Positions 7,605 to 15,251 of a stretch of 64,000 nucleotides of DNA are shown piece after piece. The position numbers and the translations under genes were made by a program. This stretch comes from Candidatus Methanosuratincola subterraneus. GTDB lineage: Archaea; Thermoproteota; Methanomethylicia; Methanomethylicales; Methanomethylicaceae. The notes under the pieces were generated by a model, which did no database searches, had not been told where the DNA came from, and was given only the letters and a program-made list of their open reading frames with translations. The DNA is taken from positions 277,282 to 341,281 of the forward strand of contig RXGA01000001.1 in assembly GCA_004028775.1 (NCBI GenBank), in the 5' to 3' direction. How positions within the stretch are numbered: position 1 is the first letter of the stretch; the number at the start of each line of letters is the position of its first letter.

Positions 7605-8798
7605 ATGCCCAAAGAAAGGTTTGGTAAAATCTGCCCGTCGCCGATCTCGTTCCTGGAAAAGGGCTGCGCCCCCCCAGTTGGAGTCATAAGGTTTGATGTG
7701 GCAGAGCCTGATTTCCCGCCCCCAGAGGAGGCTGTGGAGGCTACAAGGCAGGCATTGTCGAATGGGAAGTTCAGGTACAGCCCGAGCTGGGGCATTCCAG
7801 AGCTCAGGGAGGCATTGGCAGCCTTCCTCAAATCGACCCGGCAGATCGAATATTCCATGGACGAGATCCTTGTCACGACAGGGGGAAAGTTCGCGAACTA
7901 CGCCTTCTTCGCCTCGCTACTTTGCCCGGGAGACTCTGTCGTGCTCATAAAGCCTTTCTGGACCAGCTTCAAGGCAGTGCCTGAGATGCTTGGGATAAGG
8001 ACAGTTGAGGTGTGGGCAGAAGCTCCATTCCATCTCGACGAGGAGGCGCTCAAGTCCGCGGTCGATGGGAGGACGCGCGCCATCGTCCTGAACTCGCCGA
8101 ACAACCCCACCGGGGGCATTCTTGACGAGTCAGACCTGAGGCTGGTCAGAGATTTGGCAGAGGACCATGACTTGCTCGTCCTTTCCGACGAGATAGATTG
8201 GGCTTATGTCTACGGCGGCAGGCGCTTCGTATCTCCCGCTTCAATAGAAGGCCTAAGGGATCGGGTGGTAGTGACTGACGGCTTCTCCAAGGTCTTCTGC
8301 ATGACCGGTTGGAGAGTGGGTTTCGCAGCAGGGCCAAAAAAACTGGTAGATCGCCTGCACATGGTCCAAGAGCACGCAGTGAGCTCCCCATCGACATTCG
8401 CCCAATACGGCTGCCTGCGGGCGCTTGAAGTCTACCGGAAATACCTTGAGAGAAACCTTGCGGACTGCAGGCGCAACCTGGAAATTGTTTTGGACAGGTT
8501 GAACTCCACCGGCGCGATAGCATGCCCCGAGCCTGAGGGCGGATTTTATGCCTATCCGAAGATAGACCCTGCCTTCTGCTCTAGCTTGGAATTTTGCGAG
8601 GTACTCTTGGAACGCGAGGGGGTGGCCGTGATTCCTGGCGAGTATTTTGGAGACGACAGGAACCACTTCAGGCTCTGCTATGCAGTCCAACGGGAATTGT
8701 TGGAGGAGGGTCTCGAGAGGGTGGTCAGGTTCGCTGAAGGCCTGAAAAGCAAGAAAGAAAGCAGACCAGTGGAAGGAAATGATATAAAAATAAAATAA
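7605..8798 (+). CDS. Aminotransferase class I/II (PLP, AspC-like)
   Basis: About 397 residues of fold-type I aminotransferase: NSPNNPTGG around residue 167, LSDEIDWAYVYGG with the PLP-contacting Asp and Tyr, DGFSKVFCMTGWRVGFAAG containing the Schiff-base lysine near residue 230, and a C-terminal HFRLCYA with the carboxylate-binding arginine. It transfers amino groups between an amino acid and a 2-oxoacid; the specific substrate is not readable. GTG 7602 and ATG 7605 are both possible; a TATA box (ttatatat, 7573-7580) about 30 nt upstream implies a leaderless or near-leaderless mRNA. The end is followed by an A-rich tract and the convergent Cren7-like gene. Confidence 0.88.
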   Translation: MPKERFGKICPSPISFLEKGCAPPVGVIRFDVAEPDFPPPEEAVEATRQALSNGKFRYSPSWGIPELREALAAFLKSTRQIEYSMDEILVTTGGKFANYAFFASLLCPGDSVVLIKPFWTSFKAVPEMLGIRTVEVWAEAPFHLDEEALKSAVDGRTRAIVLNSPNNPTGGILDESDLRLVRDLAEDHDLLVLSDEIDWAYVYGGRRFVSPASIEGLRDRVVVTDGFSKVFCMTGWRVGFAAGPKKLVDRLHMVQEHAVSSPSTFAQYGCLRALEVYRKYLERNLADCRRNLEIVLDRLNSTGAIACPEPEGGFYAYPKIDPAFCSSLEFCEVLLEREGVAVIPGEYFGDDRNHFRLCYAVQRELLEEGLERVVRFAEGLKSKKESRPVEGNDIKIK

Positions 8799-8818
8799 AA
8801 AAGAAATAAAATAGAAAA

Positions 8819-8962
8819 TTACTTTGATGAGGCCCTAAAGAAAGCCCCGCAGCTTGGGCACTTGTAAAGCCCGACAGTTACTGCCTTCTTGCCCTTGGGT
8901 GCTAGCGTCCAAGTTTTTTCTGGTTTTGCGACCTCAGTTCCACACTTTGAACACTTTGCCAT
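8819..8962 (-). CDS. Cren7-like small zinc-ribbon protein
   Basis: 47 residues, read by hand. It begins [11 protein letters not shown] and has a second pair CPSCG near residue 35, so a four-cysteine zinc ribbon is likely. The core [20 protein letters not shown] is close to the crenarchaeal chromatin protein Cren7 core as I recall it (a KVWALAPKGRKGVKIGLF type sequence), including the basic loop that contacts the DNA minor groove. I infer a small DNA-binding, possibly chromatin, protein. In Cren7 the zinc cysteines are absent. A TATA-like cttttaag lies about 45-50 nt upstream. It is convergent with the aminotransferase gene. Confidence 0.7.
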   Translation of the reverse strand: MAKCSKCGTEVAKPEKTWTLAPKGKKAVTVGLYKCPSCGAFFRASSK

Positions 8963-9227
8963 TTTTACCATCTCTGGATTTCTCATTAACATGGGTCTGA
9001 GCTTAAAAGGTTTACCAAAATCTGCTGCACCGATCTTCCATCAATTTTTGCATGCATGTAATGACAGTTCTTGCTTGCGCCCCAAACGAATATTGTTTAC
9101 CAGTTTACTTTTATATAGAGAAGCTAGAGGGGAAATTTAAAAAATTGCACAATTTGATGATCTCATTTTGCCCCGCCAAAAAAAGGAAATATTATAACAT
9201 GCATCAGTTCAATCTAATCTGATCCTA

Positions 9228-9596
9228 ATGGCTACTTCGTTCGTTCTGGACTCAAACGTGTGCAACCACAAAAGCAGGGTGGTTGCCACATTCGAGGCTG
9301 GATCAATCTCGTTTGTTGTCGAGTCGTCCTGCCCTCTCGTGAATGACTTTGGCAAGGCTTTGTCCTCGTCACCGCTGAAGGTAAGGGAGATCACGAGGAG
9401 GATCTGCGAGAACCCCATTTACGTCAAGGCCACCGAGAACAACGTGCACCCGAACTGCATTGTGCCCTGTGGCGTGGCGATGTGCGGATGGACTGAGGCA
9501 GGTTTGGTCTCAAAGACGCTCCTGGAGAGGTTCCCTTCGCAGTGCGTTACTTATGAAAGGGGCGGAGGAAGGGAGATCGATCTCAGTAAGTCTTGA
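9228..9596 (+). CDS. Conserved hypothetical cysteine-containing protein
   Basis: 122 residues, not recognised with certainty. It has a beta-rich start (SRVVATFEAGSISFVVESSC), an ICENPIYVKATE segment and a striking NCIVPCGVAMCGWTEAGLVS motif with three cysteines, which could bind metal or a cluster. Similar short proteins occur in methanogen genomes to my recollection, so it is probably a conserved archaeal family. A TATA box (tattataa, about 9189-9196) lies about 32 nt upstream of ATG 9228, suggesting a near-leaderless mRNA. It overlaps the convergent ACT gene by 14 nt at its 3' end. Confidence 0.6.
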   Translation: MATSFVLDSNVCNHKSRVVATFEAGSISFVVESSCPLVNDFGKALSSSPLKVREITRRICENPIYVKATENNVHPNCIVPCGVAMCGWTEAGLVSKTLLERFPSQCVTYERGGGREIDLSKS

Positions 9597-9960
9597 TCCC
9601 CGCCTCGGATAGCGCATTCTTGGCTTTCGACTCGTCGTCGACCTTTATAACTATCCTGCCCAAGTCCATTGTGTACGCATAGTCGACATTGATGCCTTTC
9701 TCGCCGAGGACCTTGACCGCGTTGTGGAGATCTTCCATGTCTATTATTAGCACTTCGACCAGGTTCACTGCAGTGTTGGCGTTTCTAAGCGCTTCTACAG
9801 CCTTCTCCGGGGCATCCAGTATGCACCTCACGATGCCATAGTTCCCCGCCTCGGCTATGCCCATTGCGAGGACCCTTATCTGGTTCCTTTCAAATAAATC
9901 GATCAAATTCGAGAGCCTTCCTGGCTTGTTCTCGAGGAATATGCTGAACTGCTTGACCAT
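9583..9960 (-). CDS. ACT-domain protein partner of PaaK
   Basis: About 125 residues made of two ACT units: MVKQFSIFLENKPGRLSNLI at the N terminus and a second beginning near LIIDMEDLHNAVKVLGEKGI. The order PaaK then stand-alone ACT protein is common in archaea and anaerobes, where the ACT protein is assumed to bind an amino acid and modulate the CoA ligase. It starts 12 nt after the PaaK stop with GGGGG spaced correctly before ATG 9960, so the two are co-transcribed. The frame is open much further upstream but only as a shadow of paaK. Confidence 0.82.
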   Translation of the reverse strand: MVKQFSIFLENKPGRLSNLIDLFERNQIRVLAMGIAEAGNYGIVRCILDAPEKAVEALRNANTAVNLVEVLIIDMEDLHNAVKVLGEKGINVDYAYTMDLGRIVIKVDDESKAKNALSEAGIKTY

Positions 9961-9971
9961 CAAAAATCCCC

Positions 9972-11264
9972 CTAAATCTTCCTTAGGTCTATTATCCTTT
10001 GAGCTTTTCCTTCGCTCCTTGGCAGCGTCCTCGGCTCTGTGAGCTCGACCGCTGCGCTTATGCTCAGCACATCCCTTAGCTCTTCCTCGAGGCGCTTCTG
10101 GAGGTCGACTATTTCTGTCAGCCTGTCGCTCTTGAAGTTCTCGGACACTTCCACCTTCACAAGCAGGCGGTCCAGCGGGCCATCTCTGTCGACTACGAGC
10201 TGGTAGAATGGCGTTAGCCCCTCGAAGCCCGATATGACCTCTTCGATCTGGCTCGGGAAGACGCAAATCCCCCTGATCTTCAGCATATCGTCGGTCCTGC
10301 CAAGGATCTTCTTTATCCTTGCATGAGCCATGCCGCACTCGCAGACCTCGTCGTCCAGTATTGTTATGTCGCGCGTCCGGTACCTGAGGAGCGGCATCCC
10401 CTCCTTCTCCAGCGTCGTGACTACCATCTCCCCTTTCTCCCCGGGCTCGAGAACTTCACCTGTGTTGGGATCGATTATCTCCACGAAGTAGTGGTCTTCC
10501 CAGACGTGCAAGCCGTTCTTCTTCCTGCACTCTATTGCAACGCCTGGACCATTGAGCTCCGACATCCCATAAATGTCATGCGCAGACTGGACGAATTCCT
10601 CCTCCAGGACTTTCCGCGTGCTCTCCGACCAGGGCTCTGCCCCCAATACTCCAACCCTCAGCTTAAGGTCTTTCTTCGGGTCAATCCCTTCCTCCTTTGC
10701 GCTCTCCGAAAGGAAGAGTGCATACGACGGCGTGCACGCCAGCACTGTTGTGCCCAGATCTTTCATCAACTTGAGTTGCCTCTTCGTGTTGCCTGTGCTC
10801 GCGGGTATTACCTTGGATCCTAGACGCTCTGCCCCGTAGTGGAGGCCGAGCCCGCCGGTGAAGAGACCATACCCGTAGGCCACCTGCACTACGTCGTCGC
10901 TCGTGACCCCACAGACCTCGAGGCACCTCTTGTTAAGCTCAGCCCAAGCGTCTATGTCCCTCTTGGTGTATGCCACCACTGTCGGGTTCCCTGTGGTGCC
11001 TGAAGATGCATGCATCCTCACGATCTTGGACTTATCGACTGATATGAGCCCGAGCGGATAATTGTCGCGCAGATCGGTCTTGGTCGTGAACGGGATCTTC
11101 CTGATGTCTTCAGGACGGAAGTTTGTGATGTCGATCCCTGCCTCCTTCAGCCTCCGCCTATAGAAGGGCGAGTTCTCGTAGACCCTGGCGACGACTTCTT
11201 TAAGCTTCCTGGACTGCACTTCCTTGATCTCTTTTTTACCCATTGAATACGCTTGGATGGACAT
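9972..11264 (-). CDS. paaK: Phenylacetate-CoA ligase (AMP-forming)
   Basis: 430 residues of the adenylate-forming superfamily. The P-loop-like motif SSGTTGNPTV is near residue 90, YGMSEL near 238, and YRTRDIT with GRTDDMLKIRG near 325-345; the C terminus ends with an RIIDLRK motif carrying the AMP/CoA-domain lysine region. The enzyme activates phenylacetate (or indole-/aryl-acetates) with ATP and CoA in the cytosol. In anaerobic archaea such ligases often work with 2-oxoacid:ferredoxin oxidoreductases in aromatic amino acid fermentation, but none is next to it here. The ACT-domain gene follows 11 nt downstream. Confidence 0.9.
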   Translation of the reverse strand: MSIQAYSMGKKEIKEVQSRKLKEVVARVYENSPFYRRRLKEAGIDITNFRPEDIRKIPFTTKTDLRDNYPLGLISVDKSKIVRMHASSGTTGNPTVVAYTKRDIDAWAELNKRCLEVCGVTSDDVVQVAYGYGLFTGGLGLHYGAERLGSKVIPASTGNTKRQLKLMKDLGTTVLACTPSYALFLSESAKEEGIDPKKDLKLRVGVLGAEPWSESTRKVLEEEFVQSAHDIYGMSELNGPGVAIECRKKNGLHVWEDHYFVEIIDPNTGEVLEPGEKGEMVVTTLEKEGMPLLRYRTRDITILDDEVCECGMAHARIKKILGRTDDMLKIRGICVFPSQIEEVISGFEGLTPFYQLVVDRDGPLDRLLVKVEVSENFKSDRLTEIVDLQKRLEEELRDVLSISAAVELTEPRTLPRSEGKAQRIIDLRKI

Positions 11265-11384
11265 ACTGCTCAGCGGAAATTATGGCGGGTGCACCAATTT
11301 TATTCCTTTTGGCTAAAAATTCTCGACCACCGTCTGCCCTACATTAAAATACTATGCTGTCTTAGATGATCAAGGGGGGTTTGG

Positions 11385-12761
11385 TTGAAGGTTGCTCTCG
11401 TCAATCCTCCTGCCCACCAGAGTTTCGAAATCCAGTCTGCATTGGGCCTGAATGCACCGCCCTTGGGGCTGGCGTACATTGGCGCGGTCCTTGAAAGGGA
11501 CGGCTATGATGTGACTATGATTGATGCACCAATCTCATGCGAATCACAAGAAGGCGTGATTAAAAAGTTACAGTCGATGAAGCCAGATGTGATAGGAGTC
11601 ACATCAACGACTCCAAACATAGGCAATGCTGTGAGTTTAATCACAAAAATAAAACAAAAGATGCCAGGCACAGTTACAGTACTCGGAGGCTGTCACATCA
11701 CGTTCCTGCCCGAGGAGACAATGGGCATGTGCCCCGCGATCGATGTCGGGGTGATCGGCGAGGGCGAAGCCACAATGCTGGACCTCGTGCGTTCTGTCGA
11801 GGATGGAAGACCGCTGGATGCAGTCGACGGGATTGCGATTAGGGAAGGGGGGAAGATCCGAAAGACCAGGCCGCGCCGCCTGATCGAGGATCTTGACAGC
11901 CTCCCTTTCCCTGCGAGGCATCTGTTGCCGATGGAGCAGTACACAGCGCTCGGCGAAAGGACGCCCATAGGGAATGTGATCACGAGCAGAGGGTGCCCGT
12001 TCAGGTGCATATTCTGCGCTTCTTCTAGGATCTATGGCAACACATTCCGCGCGAGGAGCCCTGAGAACGTGGTCGAGGAGGTCAGTGAACTGGTGGACAA
12101 GTACCGGATAAATTTCATTGAGTTTGTAGACGACACATTCACAATAAACAAAAAGCGTTCTTTCCGATTGGCAGGGCTGCTCCGGAAACTTGACATCTCC
12201 TGGGCATTCGGTTCCAGGGTGGACACGATCTCCAGCGAGGTTCTCCAGGCATTCAGGCGTGCCGGGGCACTGATGTTCTACATGGGCATCGAGTCCGCCT
12301 CTGAGAGGGTCCTGCGCATAATAAGGAAAGGCATAACGCTGGGGCAGGTCAGATCAGCCATCTCTTCAGCCAAGAAAGCAGGTCTGGAGGTGACCGGATC
12401 GTTCATAATCGGGACCCCTGGAGAGAGCAAGGAGGAAGCGATGGAGACCATAAAATTCGCGATCCAATCGGGGATTGACTATGCGCAGTTCACGGCGATG
12501 ACCCCGTACCCTGGAACGGAGGTTTACGATTTCGCCAAAGCGAACAATCTCCTGGAAACTGAAGACTGGTCGAAATTCACCACGATCAAGCCGGTCATGC
12601 GGACTTTCGAGATGACTGCTGAGGAGATCCGCTCGCTAGTCTCGATGGCTTACAGGAGATTCTACCTGCGGCCGAAGTTCTTGATCATGCAGGTTGCCAA
12701 GAGGCGGATCCTCATGCTGAAGCCGATCCTGAAGCGGTACTTGGCGAAGAGGAGTAGCTGA
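11385..12761 (+). CDS. B12-binding-type radical SAM protein
   Basis: 458 residues. Residues 1-140 form a cobalamin-binding-like Rossmann domain (VALVNPPAHQSFEI, then TVLGGCHITFLPEE), but without a full DxHxxG cobalamin motif, so base-off B12 binding is uncertain. The radical SAM core starts at about 195 with CPFRCIFCAS (CxxxCxxC cluster motif). The remainder resembles magnesium-protoporphyrin cyclase/BchE-type family members (MGIESASERVLRIIRKG). The substrate is unknown. It starts with TTG at 11385 after a GGGGGG tract. Monocistronic; convergent with the recombinase genes. Confidence 0.82.
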   Translation: MKVALVNPPAHQSFEIQSALGLNAPPLGLAYIGAVLERDGYDVTMIDAPISCESQEGVIKKLQSMKPDVIGVTSTTPNIGNAVSLITKIKQKMPGTVTVLGGCHITFLPEETMGMCPAIDVGVIGEGEATMLDLVRSVEDGRPLDAVDGIAIREGGKIRKTRPRRLIEDLDSLPFPARHLLPMEQYTALGERTPIGNVITSRGCPFRCIFCASSRIYGNTFRARSPENVVEEVSELVDKYRINFIEFVDDTFTINKKRSFRLAGLLRKLDISWAFGSRVDTISSEVLQAFRRAGALMFYMGIESASERVLRIIRKGITLGQVRSAISSAKKAGLEVTGSFIIGTPGESKEEAMETIKFAIQSGIDYAQFTAMTPYPGTEVYDFAKANNLLETEDWSKFTTIKPVMRTFEMTAEEIRSLVSMAYRRFYLRPKFLIMQVAKRRILMLKPILKRYLAKRSS

Positions 12762-12807
12762 CAAGCAAGGCTGCGCGGGAAACTCGAGTAGCTCAGGGAC
12801 CACCCCA

Positions 12808-13353
12808 TCATCCGCCAATCGACTTGATCAGCTCCTCCTTGAGGCTCCTCTGCAAAATCTGCTGGTAAGCGCTTACCCCCTTCGAGGATCTCTGTCCCAA
12901 GATCTTCCTGCAGATCGAGGGGTCCCGCACAGTCTCCAGCAGCCGGATCGCGAAGGCATGCCTCCAACTAGCGACCCTTATCCTCCTCCCGAGGATCATC
13001 TCGGTGTACTTGTGGTTTATGTTGAGCGCTTGCCTGCGGGTCAGCCCAAAGATCCTTTCCTCTGCTTTCTTGTCCTTTGCATGGTCCTTGAGATAGGGCA
13101 GTATCGAGGGCATTATCAGAACCTCGCGCTTATCCCCCTCCTGCCCGACACGGACTACCCCCTGCTGGAAATCAATGTCCCCTTTCCTGATCGAGAGAAG
13201 CTCGGATGTCTTCATGCCTGTAGTCGGATAGAGGCTCATCAGGACGAAGTCCCTGAGGCTTATCTCCTTCTTCCTGTACAGGGCCCTTATCCTGTCCAGG
13301 AACTCGCCGACTTCCGACCAAGTTGGGACATCATCAAGTTTCAGCTTTGCCAT
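12808..13353 (-). CDS. Tyrosine recombinase-like protein, catalytic residues degraded
   Basis: 181 residues comprising only the catalytic domain of the phage-integrase fold, with no N-terminal core-binding domain. Aligned with the neighbour at 13378-13941, the first catalytic Arg is Lys (TGMKTSE, position 48), the HxxR box is ASWR (His lost at 128, Arg 131 kept) and the GH motif is GQ (154), while the Tyr (163) is still present. It is therefore unlikely to cleave DNA by the standard mechanism. It follows the active paralogue by 24 nt on the same strand, so the pair may form a heteromer in which this subunit is structural or regulatory. ATG 13353 start. Confidence 0.78.
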   Translation of the reverse strand: MAKLKLDDVPTWSEVGEFLDRIRALYRKKEISLRDFVLMSLYPTTGMKTSELLSIRKGDIDFQQGVVRVGQEGDKREVLIMPSILPYLKDHAKDKKAEERIFGLTRRQALNINHKYTEMILGRRIRVASWRHAFAIRLLETVRDPSICRKILGQRSSKGVSAYQQILQRSLKEELIKSIGG

Positions 13354-13377
13354 TTTTGATTACCGTCATACCTTTAG

Positions 13378-13941
13378 TCAGTTTATCTTTATCGCATCTG
13401 AAACCTCTTTCATCCTGTCGCCTATCGTGAAGTCCAGATAGATCTTAACGGTCTCCAGCCTCGAGTGACCGATCAGCCTCCTGCAGAGCTCTATATCCCT
13501 GGTCTTCTCGAGGATACGTATTGCGTAGGCGTGGCGCAGGGCGTGGCTCCTGATGCGCCTGCCCAAAAACCTCTGCGTGTACCTGTGGGTTATGTTGAGC
13601 ACCTGGCGCCTGCTCAGGTCGAAAACCCTCTCGTCCCCTATCTGCTTGAAGTACTCTTTGACGTATGCCTTCAAGTCCTGGCTGAGGATAGTCTGCCTGG
13701 CGAATTCGTCCTTCTTCTTCAGCTGGGTTATCGTGATGATGTTGGTCTCGAAGTCAAAGTCGGACTTCTTGAGGAGCAGGAGTTCAGAGGTCCTTATCCC
13801 GGTCGTGGCGAGCAAGCCTATGACGCAGAGGTCCCTGAGCGGCGCCTCGCCTTGCCTGTAGGCCTTGATCATCGAACTGACGAGGAGCTCAACTTCCCTC
13901 CAGGACGGGACATCCCTCAGCTCCAGCCTCTGCTTGGGCAC
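13378..13941 (-). CDS. Tyrosine recombinase, minimal catalytic domain
   Basis: 187 residues with all expected residues: Arg50 in TGIRTSELL, a lysine in the beta-hairpin near 75-77, HALR at 133-136, GH at 158-159 and Tyr168 in TVKIYLD. The usual SAM-like core-binding N domain is missing; the protein starts almost at the catalytic domain, whereas archaeal XerA is about 280 residues. It could be a chromosome-dimer resolvase, a mobile-element integrase or a domesticated derivative. Start is GTG 13941; a TATA box (ttttatac, about 13980-13987) sits upstream. No attachment-site repeat or tRNA is seen beside it. Confidence 0.82.
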   Translation of the reverse strand: MPKQRLELRDVPSWREVELLVSSMIKAYRQGEAPLRDLCVIGLLATTGIRTSELLLLKKSDFDFETNIITITQLKKKDEFARQTILSQDLKAYVKEYFKQIGDERVFDLSRRQVLNITHRYTQRFLGRRIRSHALRHAYAIRILEKTRDIELCRRLIGHSRLETVKIYLDFTIGDRMKEVSDAIKIN

Positions 13942-13992
13942 GCATTACACCCTGTTTCCCTAATATGTCGGATCGGAGGGTATAAAATCTTT

Positions 13993-14556
13993 TCAAAGAT
14001 CCAAAACAACATCGAACAAATCCATCAGCTTTCCAAGCTGCCGTCTTTCCTTGTCGTTTATTCCAGATCCCTTGTCGTCGAAGAAATCCCCCCAGTATGC
14101 AGTCCCGACAAAGGTCTCCGCCAGGGCCACTGCTTCACCGATCAGATCTGCGCTTCCGCATTGGAGGTAGATCGTAATGTCGTTCGCAAAAAGCACAGGC
14201 GTAGGCATTGCAATGTACTGCGATAAACATGGCTCGATCGCCAAGGCGTTCTGCTTGGCCAGGCGCACAACTTCTTCTGCGGTCGCACCCTCCAGGCGGG
14301 GCGCGACTATATGCCCCGGAGCGGCGTACCGTATCCGCACCCTTGTAGAAGCGGGGATGGCAAGCCGCCCGCCCACCTTTCTCCCCTCCACGGACCTCTC
14401 TCCTGGGGCCATCTCGATCACAGTTATTGCGCCGGGCCCTTCCGACTCGGCAGCCTCAGCCAGGAGGCGGCTGAGCAGGACGGTCTTCCCTTTCCCGACC
14501 TCCCCGCGTATCAGCGTCTTCTTGCCCTTGATCGCCGCGTAGCTAATCACCTTCAA
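13993..14556 (-). CDS. P-loop NTPase of unknown function in TPP-controlled operon
   Basis: 187 residues. A Walker A motif GEVGKGKT is at residues 18-25, followed by helix VLLSRLLAEAAE. A strand AITVIEMAPGER could supply the Walker B acidic residue. There is no ABC signature (no LSGGQ), Q-loop or D-loop, so this is not an EcfA-type ATPase. The C-terminal half (NALAIEPCLSQYIA, ITIYLQCGSADLIGEAVALAE) resembles small GTPase/KAP-like or MobB-like folds only loosely. It overlaps thiW by 14 nt and lies downstream of a TPP riboswitch, so a role in thiamine or thiazole uptake or salvage is inferred. I do not recognise the family. Confidence 0.65.
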   Translation of the reverse strand: MKVISYAAIKGKKTLIRGEVGKGKTVLLSRLLAEAAESEGPGAITVIEMAPGERSVEGRKVGGRLAIPASTRVRIRYAAPGHIVAPRLEGATAEEVVRLAKQNALAIEPCLSQYIAMPTPVLFANDITIYLQCGSADLIGEAVALAETFVGTAYWGDFFDDKGSGINDKERRQLGKLMDLFDVVLDL

Positions 14557-15124
14557 TTACGCCCCTCCTCTTGAGGGCCAAAACTACAAGATAACCCATG
14601 AGTGCCCCGGGGATGCTGCTCATCAGGAAAAAGATTGTGAACAGCTGCCACTGGGCAGTCAGCCCGAGAAATGGGGGCAACTGGGCTGCACCAATGGCTG
14701 GCGCAACCAGGAACGCACTCAGCAAAGCCCCGATCGCCGTACCCAACGGCTCTGTGAGGGCGACCGCGTCTTTCCTAACTAAATAATTGTAAACCAAACC
14801 GACCACCAATGCGCCTGGGATCCCGCCTGGCAAGGCGAAAAAAGTGCCTGTCCCTATGCCTATCCTTATTATGCCGATCAGCCCGGCCACAACGCCCGCG
14901 TTCAGCGGACCGAGCAGGATCCCCGCGACCACATTTATCATGTGTTGGAAAGGGAAGACCTTTGTTGGCCCCGCTGGGAATGCCCCTGGAAAAATCGATA
15001 AAGAAACACCGAGCGCGACAAATATTGATGAAAGGACTAACCGGTAAGTTGGAGTTTTTAAATGTATTATTTTCTTATTGCCGTAATTAGGCTCATTCAC
15101 AAGATTTTGCCTTTTTGAATACAA
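14543..15124 (-). CDS. thiW: ThiW-type S component of an energy-coupling-factor transporter
   Basis: 193 residues with five to six membrane helices. Starting near residue 26, LVLSSIFVALGVSLSIFPGAF, then PTKVFPFQHMINVVAGILLGP and the loop ALPGGIPGALVVGL identify the ThiW family, predicted to bind the thiazole precursor of thiamine. EcfA/EcfT subunits are not here and would have to come from elsewhere in the genome. The start is uncertain: TTG 15124 is the first codon, a GTG nine codons in is also possible; no clear Shine-Dalgarno is seen. The TPP riboswitch directly upstream strongly supports the assignment. Confidence 0.85.
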   Translation of the reverse strand: MYSKRQNLVNEPNYGNKKIIHLKTPTYRLVLSSIFVALGVSLSIFPGAFPAGPTKVFPFQHMINVVAGILLGPLNAGVVAGLIGIIRIGIGTGTFFALPGGIPGALVVGLVYNYLVRKDAVALTEPLGTAIGALLSAFLVAPAIGAAQLPPFLGLTAQWQLFTIFFLMSSIPGALMGYLVVLALKRRGVIEGD

Positions 15125-15130
15125 ACAGCA

Positions 15131-15222
15131 TATCCCTCCGCTGGAATTGCCCAGTTCAGGTTCAAAGGGTCGGCGACGGATCCAGTCGCCCTCTCAGCCC
15201 CTTTCCAGGAGCTCCCCCTTTG
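15131..15222 (-). ncRNA. TPP (THI-box) riboswitch
   Basis: On the minus strand the conserved THI-box parts appear in order: ggggagctcctgg at the 5' end, GGGGCTGAGAGGG (HMP-sensing CUGAGA), a variable GC-rich hairpin (ggcgac/gtcgcc), ACCCTTTGAACCTGA, then CTGGgcaattCCAG and GCGGAGGGATATG. The helices close and the pyrophosphate-sensing loop is intact. A TATA box (cttataaac, about 15243-15250 on this strand) puts the transcript start at about 15222, exactly at the 5' edge of the aptamer. It controls thiW and the overlapping P-loop gene. The distance to the coding start is short, so translational control is the likely mode. Confidence 0.9.
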
Positions 15223-15242
15223 CACTCCAAATTTCCCGTAAG

Positions 15243-15251
15243 TTTATAAGC
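15243..15251 (-). promoter_or_regulatory. TATA box of riboswitch-thiW transcript
   Basis: Reads cttataaac on the minus strand. About 25 nt further lies the first nucleotide of the TPP aptamer, so this is the likely promoter of the thiW operon. Confidence 0.6.

Noticed and set aside
9100..9230. Small C/D-box RNA at the tgatga motif near 9155
   Set aside because: A D box (CTGA) at a suitable distance and flanking complementarity are lacking.
12808..13941. Integrated virus or integrative element bounded by the recombinases
   Set aside because: No attachment-site duplication, tRNA gene or virus-type genes surround them.
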